9,295 bases of DNA, taken from assembly GCA_900552325.1 (NCBI GenBank), contig URZG01000070.1, positions 1 through 9,295 of the forward strand, in the 5' to 3' direction. This stretch comes from an uncultured Porphyromonadaceae bacterium (GTDB lineage: Bacteria > Bacteroidota > Bacteroidia > Bacteroidales > Muribaculaceae). The position numbers were made by a program, and so were the translations under genes. Positions 1-6,859 of this stretch are shown here, piece by piece (the first letter of the stretch is position 1; the number at the start of each line of letters is the position of its first letter). The notes under the pieces were generated by a model. The model was not told the DNA's origin, made no database searches, and saw nothing but the letters and a program-made list of their open reading frames with translations.

Positions 1-711
1 GATCTTTTCAAAATGTATCAGCGTTATTGCGAAAAGCAGGGATGGTCAGTGGCCGTGACCTCTTTTTCCGAAGGCGCGGCAGGCGGCTTCAAAGAGATTG
101 TATTTTCCGTTACCGGGCAAAACGTCTATGGTACTCTCAAATACGAGAGCGGTGTACACCGTGTGCAGCGCGTTCCGTCAACAGAAACGCAGGGCCGTGT
201 ACACACTTCAGCGGCCACTGTAGCCGTTCTTCCGGAAGCCGAGGCTTTCGATGTGGAGATCAACGAAGGCGAAATCAAATGGGAAACATTCCGATCGGGT
301 GGAGCCGGGGGTCAGAATGTAAATAAAGTCGAATCAGGAGTACGTCTGCGATATATGTGGCGTAACCCTGTTACCGGCCAGACTGACGAAATCCTGATAG
401 AGTGTACCGAGACACGCGACCAGCCCAAAAACAAAGAACGCGCCCTCAGCCGTCTCCGTACCTATATCTACGATCGGGAACACCAAAAGTATGTTGACGA
501 TATCGCTTCGCGTCGCAAGACACTTGTTTCCACCGGCGACCGATCGGCTAAAATACGTACATATAATTTCCCGCAGGGACGAATCACCGACCACCGTATA
601 AATTTTACGGCTTACAACCTGCAGGCGTTTCTCGACGGCGACATCCAGCAGCTGCTCGATGCACTTTCCGTGGCCGAAAACGCTGAAAAACTGAAAGAGT
701 CGGAACTTTAA
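1..711 (+). CDS. prfA: Peptide chain release factor 1 (RF1), 5' end cut off by the window
   Basis: RF1 recognises UAA and UAG in the ribosomal A site and triggers release of the finished protein. The frame is open from base 1 (Asp-Leu-Phe-Lys before the first Met), so the Met at 13 is internal and the true start lies upstream. By comparison with E. coli RF1 (360 residues) roughly 130 residues are missing. In visible numbering, the stop-codon recognition loop is Pro-Ser-Thr at 59-61, a PxT motif typical of RF1 (RF2 has SPF). The catalytic GGQ is at 103-105, inside GAGGQNVNKVES. The conserved tail GDRSAKIRTYNFPQGRITDHR follows. A short insertion after GGQ (around MWRNPVTGQTDE) looks like the Bacteroidota form. 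It ends in TAA, 28 bases before pyrF with no visible promoter between, so the two are probably cotranscribed. The presence of RF1 matters for the amber-interrupted gene at 6860-7438. Confidence 0.97.
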   Translation, partial: DLFKMYQRYCEKQGWSVAVTSFSEGAAGGFKEIVFSVTGQNVYGTLKYESGVHRVQRVPSTETQGRVHTSAATVAVLPEAEAFDVEINEGEIKWETFRSGGAGGQNVNKVESGVRLRYMWRNPVTGQTDEILIECTETRDQPKNKERALSRLRTYIYDREHQKYVDDIASRRKTLVSTGDRSAKIRTYNFPQGRITDHRINFTAYNLQAFLDGDIQQLLDALSVAENAEKLKESEL

Positions 712-739
712 TATCTAAAACAACGTTTAATCATTCAAT

Positions 740-1582
740 ATGACCAGAAAACAACTCATAGAACAGATAGCTGCGAAACGCACTTTCCTGTGCGTAGGCC
801 TTGACCCCGATATCAACAAGATGCCCGAACATATCGTAAACGGCTCGCAGACTCCCGGCGAGGCTATCGCTCGCTTCAATAAGGCCATCATAGACGCTAC
901 AGCTCCGTATTGCGTGGCCTACAAGCCTAACCTTGCGTTTTACGAGGCATACGGTATAGACGGGGAGAAAGCTCTCGCCGAAACGGTGAAGTATGTCAAA
1001 GAGAAATATCCCACACATCTGGTGATAGCCGATGCCAAGCGAGGTGATATAGGCAACACCTCGGCGATGTATGCCAAAGCATGTTTCGACACCCTCGGGG
1101 CAGATGCCATTACCGTAGCTCCCTATATGGGTATGGATTCCGTGACTCCGTTCCTCGGCCATGAAGGGAAATGGGTGGTGCTTCTCGCGCTTACTTCCAA
1201 CCCTGGCTCTGCCGATTTCCAGCTTATCGAGGATAAGGACGGGAAACGTCTTTTCGAACGTGTAATCGAGACATCGCGCACATGGGCTTCCGATGATGAA
1301 CTTATGTTTGTGGTCGGCGCTACCCGCGGCCGTCTTTTCGAGGATATACGGCGCTGCGCGCCCGCAAACTTCCTGCTTGTACCCGGTGTGGGTGCTCAGG
1401 GGGGTAGTCTCGAGGAGGTATGCCGCTATGGCATGAACGATGAGTGCGGTCTGCTTGTCAACTCTTCGCGAGGCATCATCTATGCATCGCGCTCGGAAGA
1501 TTTCGCCGAGGCCGCCGCACGCGAATCCGCCCGACTCGCCGAAGATATGGCAAAACTCCTTAAGGAATATTCAAAACTCTAA
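740..1582 (+). CDS. pyrF: Orotidine-5'-phosphate decarboxylase, long (subfamily 2) type
   Basis: This cytoplasmic enzyme converts orotidine 5'-phosphate to UMP, the last step of de novo pyrimidine synthesis. The product has 280 residues, the usual length of the longer PyrF subfamily found in mycobacteria and Bacteroidota and longer than the roughly 240-residue E. coli type. Visible motifs are the substrate-binding Asp22 (GLDPD), Lys62 (YKPN), the catalytic DAKRGDI at 98-104 with Asp98, Lys100 and Asp103, VGATR at 192-196, and the phosphate-binding PGVGAQGG (215-222) and NSSRGI (241-246). The ATG at 740 gives an N-terminus that leads straight into the first barrel strand (FLCVGLDPD), so I keep it. 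No Shine-Dalgarno sequence is present. It lies 28 bases after prfA on the same strand and ends in TAA. Confidence 0.97.
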   Translation: MTRKQLIEQIAAKRTFLCVGLDPDINKMPEHIVNGSQTPGEAIARFNKAIIDATAPYCVAYKPNLAFYEAYGIDGEKALAETVKYVKEKYPTHLVIADAKRGDIGNTSAMYAKACFDTLGADAITVAPYMGMDSVTPFLGHEGKWVVLLALTSNPGSADFQLIEDKDGKRLFERVIETSRTWASDDELMFVVGATRGRLFEDIRRCAPANFLLVPGVGAQGGSLEEVCRYGMNDECGLLVNSSRGIIYASRSEDFAEAAARESARLAEDMAKLLKEYSKL

Positions 1583-1622
1583 AAAAACGTCCTGACGATA
1601 GCGGTATTCAGAAAGAAATTAC

Positions 1623-1630
1623 TATTTTTG
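1623..1630 (+). promoter_or_regulatory. Probable pgk promoter, Bacteroidota -7 element
   Basis: TATTTTTG is an exact match to the Bacteroidota -7 consensus TAnnTTTG. It lies in the 101-base gap between pyrF and pgk, with 53 bases from its end to the pgk ATG. I see no good TTTG -33 element 18-21 bases upstream, so the call rests on the -7 box and its position. A separate promoter would let pgk be expressed more strongly than prfA-pyrF. Confidence 0.6.
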
Positions 1631-1683
1631 CATCTGATTTCCGATTATCCGAAACAATAGAACTCTATATAAACTCTGACAAC

Positions 1684-2931
1684 ATGAAACTTGACGATTT
1701 CAATTTCGCCGGTAAAAAGGCGATTGTACGTGTAGACTTCAATGTGCCTCTCGACGAGAACGGCAACATCACAGACGATACCCGTATCCGCGGCGCGCTC
1801 CCCACTCTTGAGAAAATTCTCAAGGACGGCGGTAGCCTCATCATCATGTCGCACATGGGCAAACCCAAAGGCAAAGTCAATCCCAAATATTCCCTCCTCC
1901 AGATCAAGGACGCCGTGGCAAAAGCTCTCGGTCGCGACGTGAAGTTCGCCCCCGACTGCGCTAACGCTGCCGTGGCAGCCGCCAATCTGCAGCCCGGTGA
2001 AGTTCTCCTCCTCGAGAACCTCCGTTTCTATCCCGAAGAGGAAGGCAAGCCCGTAGGTATCGACAAAGAGGATCCTGCTTACGACGCCGCAAAGAAGGAG
2101 ATGAAAGAGCGTCAGAAGGAATTTGCAAAAACTCTCGCTTCGTATGCCGACGTGTACGTCAACGACGCTTTCGGTACCGCACACCGCAAACATGCTTCCA
2201 CAGCCGTGGTGGCCGACTACTTCAAGCAGGAAGATAAAATGCTCGGTTACCTGATGGAGAAAGAGGTAACCGCTGTTGACAAAATCCTTTCCGACATCAA
2301 ACGTCCTTTCACCGCTATCATGGGCGGTTCCAAGGTTTCGACCAAGATCGGTATCATCGAGAACCTGATGGACAAGGTTGACAACCTCATACTCTGCGGC
2401 GGTATGACTTATACTTTCGCAAAGGCACAGGGCGGTAATGTAGGCCTGTCGATCTGCGAGGAAGACAAACTCGACCTCGCACGCGACATCATCAAGAAAG
2501 CCAAGGAAAAAGGTGTAAACCTTGTTCTGGGTGTGGACTGCGTGGCAGCTGACTCCTTCAGCAACGATGCCAAGACACAGGTTTGCTCGGTTATGGATAT
2601 TCCCGAAGGCTGGGAAGGTCTGGACGCCGGTCCCGAGACCCGCAAGATCTTCGCCGACGCCATCAAGGGTGCCAAGACCATTCTTTGGAACGGCCCTGCC
2701 GGCGTGTTCGAATTCGATAACTTCACTGCCGGTTCCCGTGCTATCGCTGATGCCATCGTTGAAGCTACCGACAACGGCGCGTTCTCGCTTGTAGGCGGCG
2801 GTGACTCAGTGGCTTGCGTGAACAAGTTCGGTCTTGCCGATCAGGTCAGCTACGTTTCTACCGGTGGCGGTGCTCTTCTTGAGGCCATCGAGGGTAAAGT
2901 GCTTCCCGGTATCGCTGCCATCAAAGGCTGA
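1684..2931 (+). CDS. pgk: Phosphoglycerate kinase
   Basis: This glycolytic enzyme transfers phosphate between 1,3-bisphosphoglycerate and ADP, giving 3-phosphoglycerate and ATP, reversibly, in the cytoplasm. At 415 residues it has full family length with both domains. The N-terminal 3-phosphoglycerate-binding half carries VRVDFNVP (15-22), SHMGKPKG (56-63, the usual SHLGRP site with Met and Lys variants), ENLRF (111-115) and DAFGTAHR (161-168). The C-terminal nucleotide-binding half carries GGSKVSTK (214-221), GGMTYTF (239-245), NGPAGVFE (336-343), GGGDS (371-375) and STGGGALLE (392-400). Synonymous codons favour C-ending forms (ctc, atc, gcc, aac), more uniformly than in the neighbouring genes, as expected for a highly expressed protein. 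It has its own likely promoter at 1623 and a strong hairpin 20 bases after its TGA stop. Confidence 0.98.
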   Translation: MKLDDFNFAGKKAIVRVDFNVPLDENGNITDDTRIRGALPTLEKILKDGGSLIIMSHMGKPKGKVNPKYSLLQIKDAVAKALGRDVKFAPDCANAAVAAANLQPGEVLLLENLRFYPEEEGKPVGIDKEDPAYDAAKKEMKERQKEFAKTLASYADVYVNDAFGTAHRKHASTAVVADYFKQEDKMLGYLMEKEVTAVDKILSDIKRPFTAIMGGSKVSTKIGIIENLMDKVDNLILCGGMTYTFAKAQGGNVGLSICEEDKLDLARDIIKKAKEKGVNLVLGVDCVAADSFSNDAKTQVCSVMDIPEGWEGLDAGPETRKIFADAIKGAKTILWNGPAGVFEFDNFTAGSRAIADAIVEATDNGAFSLVGGGDSVACVNKFGLADQVSYVSTGGGALLEAIEGKVLPGIAAIKG

Positions 2932-2951
2932 TAATTCTATCCTATAATATC

Positions 2952-2990
2952 CGGAAGGGGGCGCTGTACAGTACCCCCTTCCGTTATTTA
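2952..2990 (+). terminator. Hairpin terminator after pgk
   Basis: CGGAAGGGGG (2952-2961) and CCCCCTTCCG (2974-2983) form a perfect 10-bp GC-rich stem. The 12-base loop contains the palindrome CTGTACAG, which could add a small inner stem. It is followed by a modest T-rich tract (TTATTTA). The stem begins 20 bases after the pgk stop and the tract ends 11 bases before the methyltransferase ATG, so it probably ends or attenuates pgk transcription. Confidence 0.8.
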
Positions 2991-3001
2991 TCCACTTTAC
3001 G

Positions 3002-4183
3002 ATGACGGACGATTTCGCTACATTTATTGAGAAAAACCGGGATGTTGATCCCGCCCGGCTCCGTATGCGTTTCCGAGGTGACAGCCGGGACTGGCTTCCT
3101 CTGGCTATATCCCATATAGAAGCGCTCAGAAAAGGGCGTAAGAAATTCCCGGATCTTCCTGATTCCTGGATCTTTCCGTCTGTCACCGCTGTGGAACAGG
3201 CTACACCGGTCCGGACTGCCGCATATAATTTCGAGGTGGCCGCTTCACGCGTAGGATGCTCGCTCGCAGAATGTCATATACTGGATATGACAGCGGGGCT
3301 TGGAATGGATGCGCGCGGATTTGCCGAAGCCGGGGCATCGCTTACACTTCTGGAACTGAACCATACGCATGCACAGGCCATTGCACATAATTTCAATAAA
3401 TATCCGAATGTAAAAGTCGCTGAGGGAGATTCCGTACAATGGCTAAAGGAATACGCCGGCAAGCCGTTCGATGTTATATTCATAGACCCGGCACGACGCA
3501 CCGATAGCGGCGCAAGAGCCTATAACCTCCATGATTGTACCCCTGACCTTATAGAGATCGCTCCGCTGATCCTTGACAAAGCGCGCATAGGTATAGCCAA
3601 ACTTTCGCCGATGCTCGATATCACCCAGACACTACGCGATCTTCCCGCCTGCAACGAGCTTCATGTAGTAGAGGAGTGTGGGGAATGTAGGGAGCTGTTG
3701 GCCGTAATGTCAGTTGGAAATTCCGATTCCGCTCCGGTAACAGTCGTACACAAGGAGGGATATACGTGGATTTGTGATACCGGTCAGCATGGCGTATCAT
3801 CATTCGGAATCCCTGAAAAGGGGATGTTCCTGCTGGAACCCTCTCCGGCGGTAGCAAAAGGGATGCCGCCGGCACAGATATGCGGATACGGGCTTAAAAT
3901 GCTCGCCCCGAATTCACATCTTTTTGTCGGTGATGAAATTGCAGAACCGGCGCTGGGACGTTGGAGCCGAATAGAACGGGTTATGGATTTCTCCGGTTCT
4001 AAACTGAGGAAAATCGGTGAAGAGATATGTGCGACGGAAGTTATCGCCCGCAATCTTCCCGGAATGACTTCTGATTCTTTGCGGAAACGGCTCGCGGTGA
4101 AAGAATCGTCCGAGCGTAGAATTATCGGTACCTCACTTGCCGACGGCAGCAAGATTCTCCTCCTTACCGGCAAGAGACTTTAA
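3002..4183 (+). CDS. Class I SAM-dependent methyltransferase with THUMP-like C-terminal domain
   Basis: A 393-residue protein that I place in the Bacteroidota family of Rossmann-fold methyltransferases ending in a THUMP-like domain, probably RNA-directed; the exact target is not known to me. Residues 1-90 form a helical N-terminal extension. SAM-binding motif I is LDMTAGLGMDA (94-104), the acidic strand-2 residue is Glu118 (LLELN), and the motif IV position is IDPARR (161-166), the family's DPARR signature in place of the DPPY/NPPY of N6-adenine enzymes. The C-terminal 70 residues (LRKIGEEI, then SLRKRLAVKES and LADGSKILLLTGKRL) fit the THUMP-like tail, which suggests a structured RNA substrate. 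It begins 70 bases after pgk behind that gene's terminator, with no clear promoter, so read-through may supply it. Its final 51 bases overlap the end of the opposing protease gene. Confidence 0.85.
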   Translation: MTDDFATFIEKNRDVDPARLRMRFRGDSRDWLPLAISHIEALRKGRKKFPDLPDSWIFPSVTAVEQATPVRTAAYNFEVAASRVGCSLAECHILDMTAGLGMDARGFAEAGASLTLLELNHTHAQAIAHNFNKYPNVKVAEGDSVQWLKEYAGKPFDVIFIDPARRTDSGARAYNLHDCTPDLIEIAPLILDKARIGIAKLSPMLDITQTLRDLPACNELHVVEECGECRELLAVMSVGNSDSAPVTVVHKEGYTWICDTGQHGVSSFGIPEKGMFLLEPSPAVAKGMPPAQICGYGLKMLAPNSHLFVGDEIAEPALGRWSRIERVMDFSGSKLRKIGEEICATEVIARNLPGMTSDSLRKRLAVKESSERRIIGTSLADGSKILLLTGKRL

Positions 4184-5038
4184 CCACCATATACCAGCAG
4201 CTGTCAGTATAACACTCGCGCACACTGCCGCAACTTCCACAGGACTGGAAAGATCGGTGCCATAGGTATCAAGGCCTCCTGCCGCCGAGTCTTCGCCACC
4301 CGAATACCACCGGGACAGTACATATACAGAATTATTGAATGCGTGTACACATACCGGAATCCACAGATAGCGGCTCCAATACATAAGATAACCGAAGTAC
4401 GCCCCCAGAAGCAATCGCGGAACAAATCCGAAAAACTGGAAATGAAAAGCGCTGAATATAAATGCCACGATCCATATCACACCCCAGAACGGAATACGTG
4501 TGGCCATCAGAATACGCTGTAAAGCGCCACGGAAAAACAGCTCTTCGCTGAATCCGGCAAGGATACCCACAATCAGCACCGACACTATAAGCGCACCTGC
4601 GGTATGTCCTCCAAGTATCATGGAGGTGGCTTCTGCTGCCGAATCCTCCAACTGCCGCAACCATGCTTCTGCTGATGACATGGACGCCGGAAGATGCATG
4701 TTGCGGTTGAGTTCTATCAGTACGTTCATAGCCGGAACAGAGACCATAAGCACCAGAAGAGCTGCCAAAAGGAATTTCCCATTAGGCGCCCGGTCAACGC
4801 CAAGCAATCTTGCCGGCAAACGGGTCGCGGTGAAAGCTGCCACAAAAGCGGGGATTATAAAAAGAAAAAGATCCTGAACGACTGCGAGAATTCGCCCCGC
4901 CGCTTCGGGTCTTTGGATTATCCTGCTAAGGAGTGACACGAAAATCCCTGCCATAACGAGGCCTATAATGAAGGCGAACAGTAACAGCAATAAAGATGAG
5001 CCGGGACTGGCTATTTTATAATCCAGATTCTTTTTCAT
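4133..5038 (-). CDS. CPBP-family (Rce1/Abi-like) intramembrane glutamic protease
   Basis: A 301-residue integral membrane protein with about eight hydrophobic segments (near 15-38, 52-72, 87-108, 147-163, 185-203, 205-221, 225-240 and 265-285). All three CPBP (PF02517) motifs are intact: EExxxR at 165-170 (Glu165, Glu166, Arg170 in SEELFFRG), FxxxH at 195-199 and HxxxN at 232-236 (HAFNN). These are the proposed catalytic and metal or water-binding positions of the family, so it is probably active. Substrates are unknown; relatives include CAAX-processing Rce1 and bacteriocin-immunity proteins. A hydrophilic stretch at 241-262 separates the core from an extra last membrane segment. Its ATG overlaps the trmN stop as ATGA, so translation is coupled and it is the second gene of that operon. 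Its last 17 codons overlap the opposing methyltransferase gene. A role in immunity or in membrane protein maturation cannot be told from sequence. Confidence 0.9.
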   Translation of the reverse strand: MKKNLDYKIASPGSSLLLLLFAFIIGLVMAGIFVSLLSRIIQRPEAAGRILAVVQDLFLFIIPAFVAAFTATRLPARLLGVDRAPNGKFLLAALLVLMVSVPAMNVLIELNRNMHLPASMSSAEAWLRQLEDSAAEATSMILGGHTAGALIVSVLIVGILAGFSEELFFRGALQRILMATRIPFWGVIWIVAFIFSAFHFQFFGFVPRLLLGAYFGYLMYWSRYLWIPVCVHAFNNSVYVLSRWYSGGEDSAAGGLDTYGTDLSSPVEVAAVCASVILTAAGIWWLKSLAGKEENLAAVGK

Positions 5039-5787
5039 TTCACATACAGATAATAGGGTTCTACAAGTCTGAAATATTCGGGAGTCGGATCCCCTCCTTT
5101 CAATCGGATCGTCAGTAAATTATCGGTCACAGTGGTGACAGAAGTTCCTTTTCTGGCAAACTGCCACAATATACGTCGTGGAGTTTTCCCTTCGCCTGTG
5201 GCCACAGCCGTGCGTCTCTCCAGTACCAGGCCGGCCAGTTCGGCCTCGAACTCAACAATCGGTCGTGATTCCTCTGTCGATATGAAACAGAGTCTACCAC
5301 GTGAGGACAGAAGTGAAGTAGCCCTGCGTATGAGTGCCACCGGTGAAAGAGAGCCTTCCTGTCGGGCCAGATAGCGGCTGTCGCCCATCGTATCAGGCCC
5401 ATTGCGGAAAAATGGTGGGTTGCTTATCAACAGGTCAATTTGCCCCGGTTCACAGGATTGACAGAATTCCTCAAAAGATTCATTGAGGCATCTCAATCTT
5501 TCACTCCATGGCGACTCGCCGAAATTTACGGAAGCTTCCTGTGATGCGGTTTTATCTATTTCTATACCCAGTATATCGGCTTCAGCAAAACGCTGTGCCA
5601 TAAGGAGCGCTATTACCCCAGTGCCGGTTCCAGCATCTACAATATTGCCCGGGATGATATCCGTGTCAAGCAAAGCCCACGCACCAAGCAACACTCCGTC
5701 AGTTCCGACTTTCATTGCCGAATAACGGTTGCTGACAGAGAATTCCTTGAACCGGAACACCGACTCTTTGACTTTAGGGCTTTTCAT
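5035..5787 (-). CDS. trmN: tRNA1(Val) (adenine-37 N6)-methyltransferase, YfiC/TrmN6 family
   Basis: In E. coli this family methylates N6 of A37, next to the anticodon of tRNA1(Val); I infer the same role here. The 250-residue protein has family length. It opens with FRFKEFSV, then the signature MKVGTDGVLLGAW (25-37). SAM motif I is DAGTGTGVIAL (51-61), Glu76 binds the SAM ribose, and NPPFF (123-127) is the N6-adenine catalytic motif. The ATG at 5787 is preferred because the conserved FRFKEFSV block begins at residue 11 and the next Met (25) lies inside a conserved motif. A consensus Bacteroidota promoter ends only 4 bases upstream of this start, implying a leaderless or nearly leaderless mRNA. 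The stop overlaps the start of the CPBP protease gene by 4 bases. It is divergent from engB. Confidence 0.92.
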   Translation of the reverse strand: MKSPKVKESVFRFKEFSVSNRYSAMKVGTDGVLLGAWALLDTDIIPGNIVDAGTGTGVIALLMAQRFAEADILGIEIDKTASQEASVNFGESPWSERLRCLNESFEEFCQSCEPGQIDLLISNPPFFRNGPDTMGDSRYLARQEGSLSPVALIRRATSLLSSRGRLCFISTEESRPIVEFEAELAGLVLERRTAVATGEGKTPRRILWQFARKGTSVTTVTDNLLTIRLKGGDPTPEYFRLVEPYYLYVK

Positions 5788-5791
5788 GCTG

Positions 5792-5823
5792 CAAAATTAG
5801 CGTTTTATTTTATCCAGGCCAAA
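5792..5823 (-). promoter_or_regulatory. Promoter of trmN and the CPBP protease gene (Bacteroidota type)
   Basis: On the minus strand, TTTG (5823-5820) is followed after 20 bases by TAATTTTG (5799-5792), matching the -33 TTTG and -7 TAnnTTTG elements of the Bacteroidota primary sigma factor. Only four bases (CAGC) separate the -7 box from the trmN ATG. Transcription therefore probably starts at or within a few bases of the start codon. Confidence 0.75.
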
Positions 5824-5839
5824 CATTGCGAGACCGCCG

Positions 5840-5871
5840 TTTGTTTTTATTAAGCTAAAGTGGTAACTTTA
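5840..5871 (+). promoter_or_regulatory. Promoter of engB (Bacteroidota type)
   Basis: TTTG (5840-5843), a 20-base spacer, then TAACTTTA (5864-5871), which matches TAnnTTTG except for the last base. The spacing equals that of the divergent trmN promoter, whose -33 element lies 16 bases away. The expected leader to the engB ATG is about 35-40 bases. An AGGAG within it (5891-5895) is about 20 bases upstream of the start, too far to be a normal ribosome binding site. Confidence 0.6.
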
Positions 5872-5914
5872 CAAAAATTTTAAGTTCCCAAGGAGTCTAA
5901 ACACAATATCATCC

Positions 5915-6532
5915 ATGATAGTCAATTCCGCACGTTTCATAATATCCAGTTCACATGCCAAGGGATGCCCCGTAGAGATGCGTCATGAATTCGCATTCAT
6001 CGGCCGTTCGAATGTAGGCAAGTCCTCTCTTATAAATATGTTGACCGGCAACAAATCGCTTGCCATGACCTCTTCCACCCCGGGCAAGACTATGCTGATC
6101 AACCATTTCCTGATCAACGACGAATGGTATCTGGTGGATCTTCCGGGCTACGGTTTTGCCCAACGCAGCAAGGCCGATCGCGATAAACTGCTGAAGATGA
6201 TTCAGGGATATATTCTCACTCGGCGTCAGATGACATGCCTGTTCCTGTTGATAGACGGACGCCATAAGCCACAGAAAAACGATATGGAATTCATGCGTTG
6301 GCTGGGTGAGAACGGAGTGCCGTTCTGTATCGTGTTCACGAAACTCGACAAACTTTCATCCGCCGCTGCAAAAGCCTCCACGGCAGCCTATTGCTCCCAA
6401 CTGCTGGAAGAATGGGAGGAACTTCCGCCGGTGTTCCGTACATCATCTGTCGACAAACGCGGACGCGTGGAGTTACTCGACTACATCGAGCAATTATGCC
6501 GGCTTCCTCTGGAAGAACCTGACGAAGAGTAA
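5915..6532 (+). CDS. engB: Ribosome biogenesis GTP-binding protein EngB (YsxC/YihA)
   Basis: A small TRAFAC-class GTPase needed for late assembly of the large ribosomal subunit, cytoplasmic and usually essential. The 205-residue length is normal for the family. The G motifs are all present: G1 GRSNVGKSS (30-38), G2 within STPGKT (54-59), G3 DLPGYG (75-80), G4 TKLD (142-145) and G5 TSS (176-178). The N-terminal strand SARFIISSS matches the usual EngB opening, which supports the ATG at 5915. The tail is short and acidic (EEPDEE). It is transcribed away from trmN, from its own likely promoter. A 64-codon gene follows 61 bases downstream on the same strand. Confidence 0.97.
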   Translation: MIVNSARFIISSSHAKGCPVEMRHEFAFIGRSNVGKSSLINMLTGNKSLAMTSSTPGKTMLINHFLINDEWYLVDLPGYGFAQRSKADRDKLLKMIQGYILTRRQMTCLFLLIDGRHKPQKNDMEFMRWLGENGVPFCIVFTKLDKLSSAAAKASTAAYCSQLLEEWEELPPVFRTSSVDKRGRVELLDYIEQLCRLPLEEPDEE

Positions 6533-6593
6533 ACATTTATGGTGGTCGGATTTGTTATAGTATAAAATCAAAATCTAACATATCCGAACAATC

Positions 6594-6788
6594 ATGAATC
6601 TCGACGAAATCAAAGACAAGGTAAAGAATGCCGCAGACTTCGTAGGCAATACCGCCGATAAAGTAAAAAATGCCCTGAATGACCTTCCGGGCGCTACCAT
6701 CAACAAAGCCGATGACAATAAGGTCAGTGAGAAACTTGAGAAAGAGCGTACATGCACACTCAACAACAATCCTCGCAACAACGACTGA
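6594..6788 (+). CDS. Small 64-residue charged protein, function unknown
   Basis: I do not recognise this protein. It has no signal peptide or membrane segment, so it is probably cytoplasmic. Residues 1-30 form a likely amphipathic helix rich in Lys, Asp, Asn and Ala, with DKVKNA occurring twice (8-13 and 22-27) in a 14-residue period. That resembles the helical repeats of LEA-like, YtxH-like or CsbD-like stress proteins only in general character. A charged stretch (VSEKLEKER) and an Asn-rich tail (NNNPRNND) follow; there is one Cys (54). Support for a real gene is its position after engB, an ordered composition, and a strong hairpin 8 bases after its TGA stop. Promoter evidence in the 61-base gap is weak, so it may be cotranscribed with engB. 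A conserved short protein is my preferred reading. Confidence 0.65.
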   Translation: MNLDEIKDKVKNAADFVGNTADKVKNALNDLPGATINKADDNKVSEKLEKERTCTLNNNPRNND

Positions 6789-6796
6789 ATAATTAT

Positions 6797-6855
6797 CTGA
6801 TCAAGTAAGTAGCCCTTCCCAGTGTATGACCGGAGAGGGCTATTTACTTGATCAG
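6797..6855. terminator. Long inverted repeat, probable bidirectional terminator
   Basis: The 20-base arms 6797-6816 (CTGATCAAGTAAGTAGCCCT) and 6836-6855 are complementary throughout except for one G-T position, around a 19-base loop that can pair further (TCC with GGA). It starts 8 bases after the small protein's stop and ends 4 bases before the stop of the opposing DUF1349 gene, so it serves both converging units. There is no T-run on either side: the minus-strand exit is AT-rich (ATAATTATT), the plus-strand exit is not. Confidence 0.75.
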
Positions 6856-6859
6856 TGGA

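Noticed and set aside
731..1162. Open frame of 143 codons antisense to pyrF
   Set aside because: It overlaps the conserved PyrF active-site region, has no promoter of its own, and its composition is that of a reverse-complement shadow.
1645..2193. Long open frame (182 codons) on the minus strand inside pgk
   Set aside because: It is fully antisense to strongly conserved PGK sequence, and its translation is low-complexity Val/Gly/Phe-rich with no family resemblance. It is a by-product of the biased codon use of pgk.
4133..5038. CPBP protease as an abortive-infection or bacteriocin-immunity component of a defence island
   Set aside because: Its neighbours are housekeeping genes (trmN, methyltransferase, engB), and no bacteriocin or phage-related gene is near. 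The family name alone does not support a defence role.
6546..6587. TCGGAT ... ATCCGA inverted repeat and TTATA-G-TATAA palindrome between engB and the small gene, as a riboswitch or terminator
   Set aside because: The stem is only 6 bp around a 30-base AT-rich loop, with no T-run and no known riboswitch signature; it could arise by chance.
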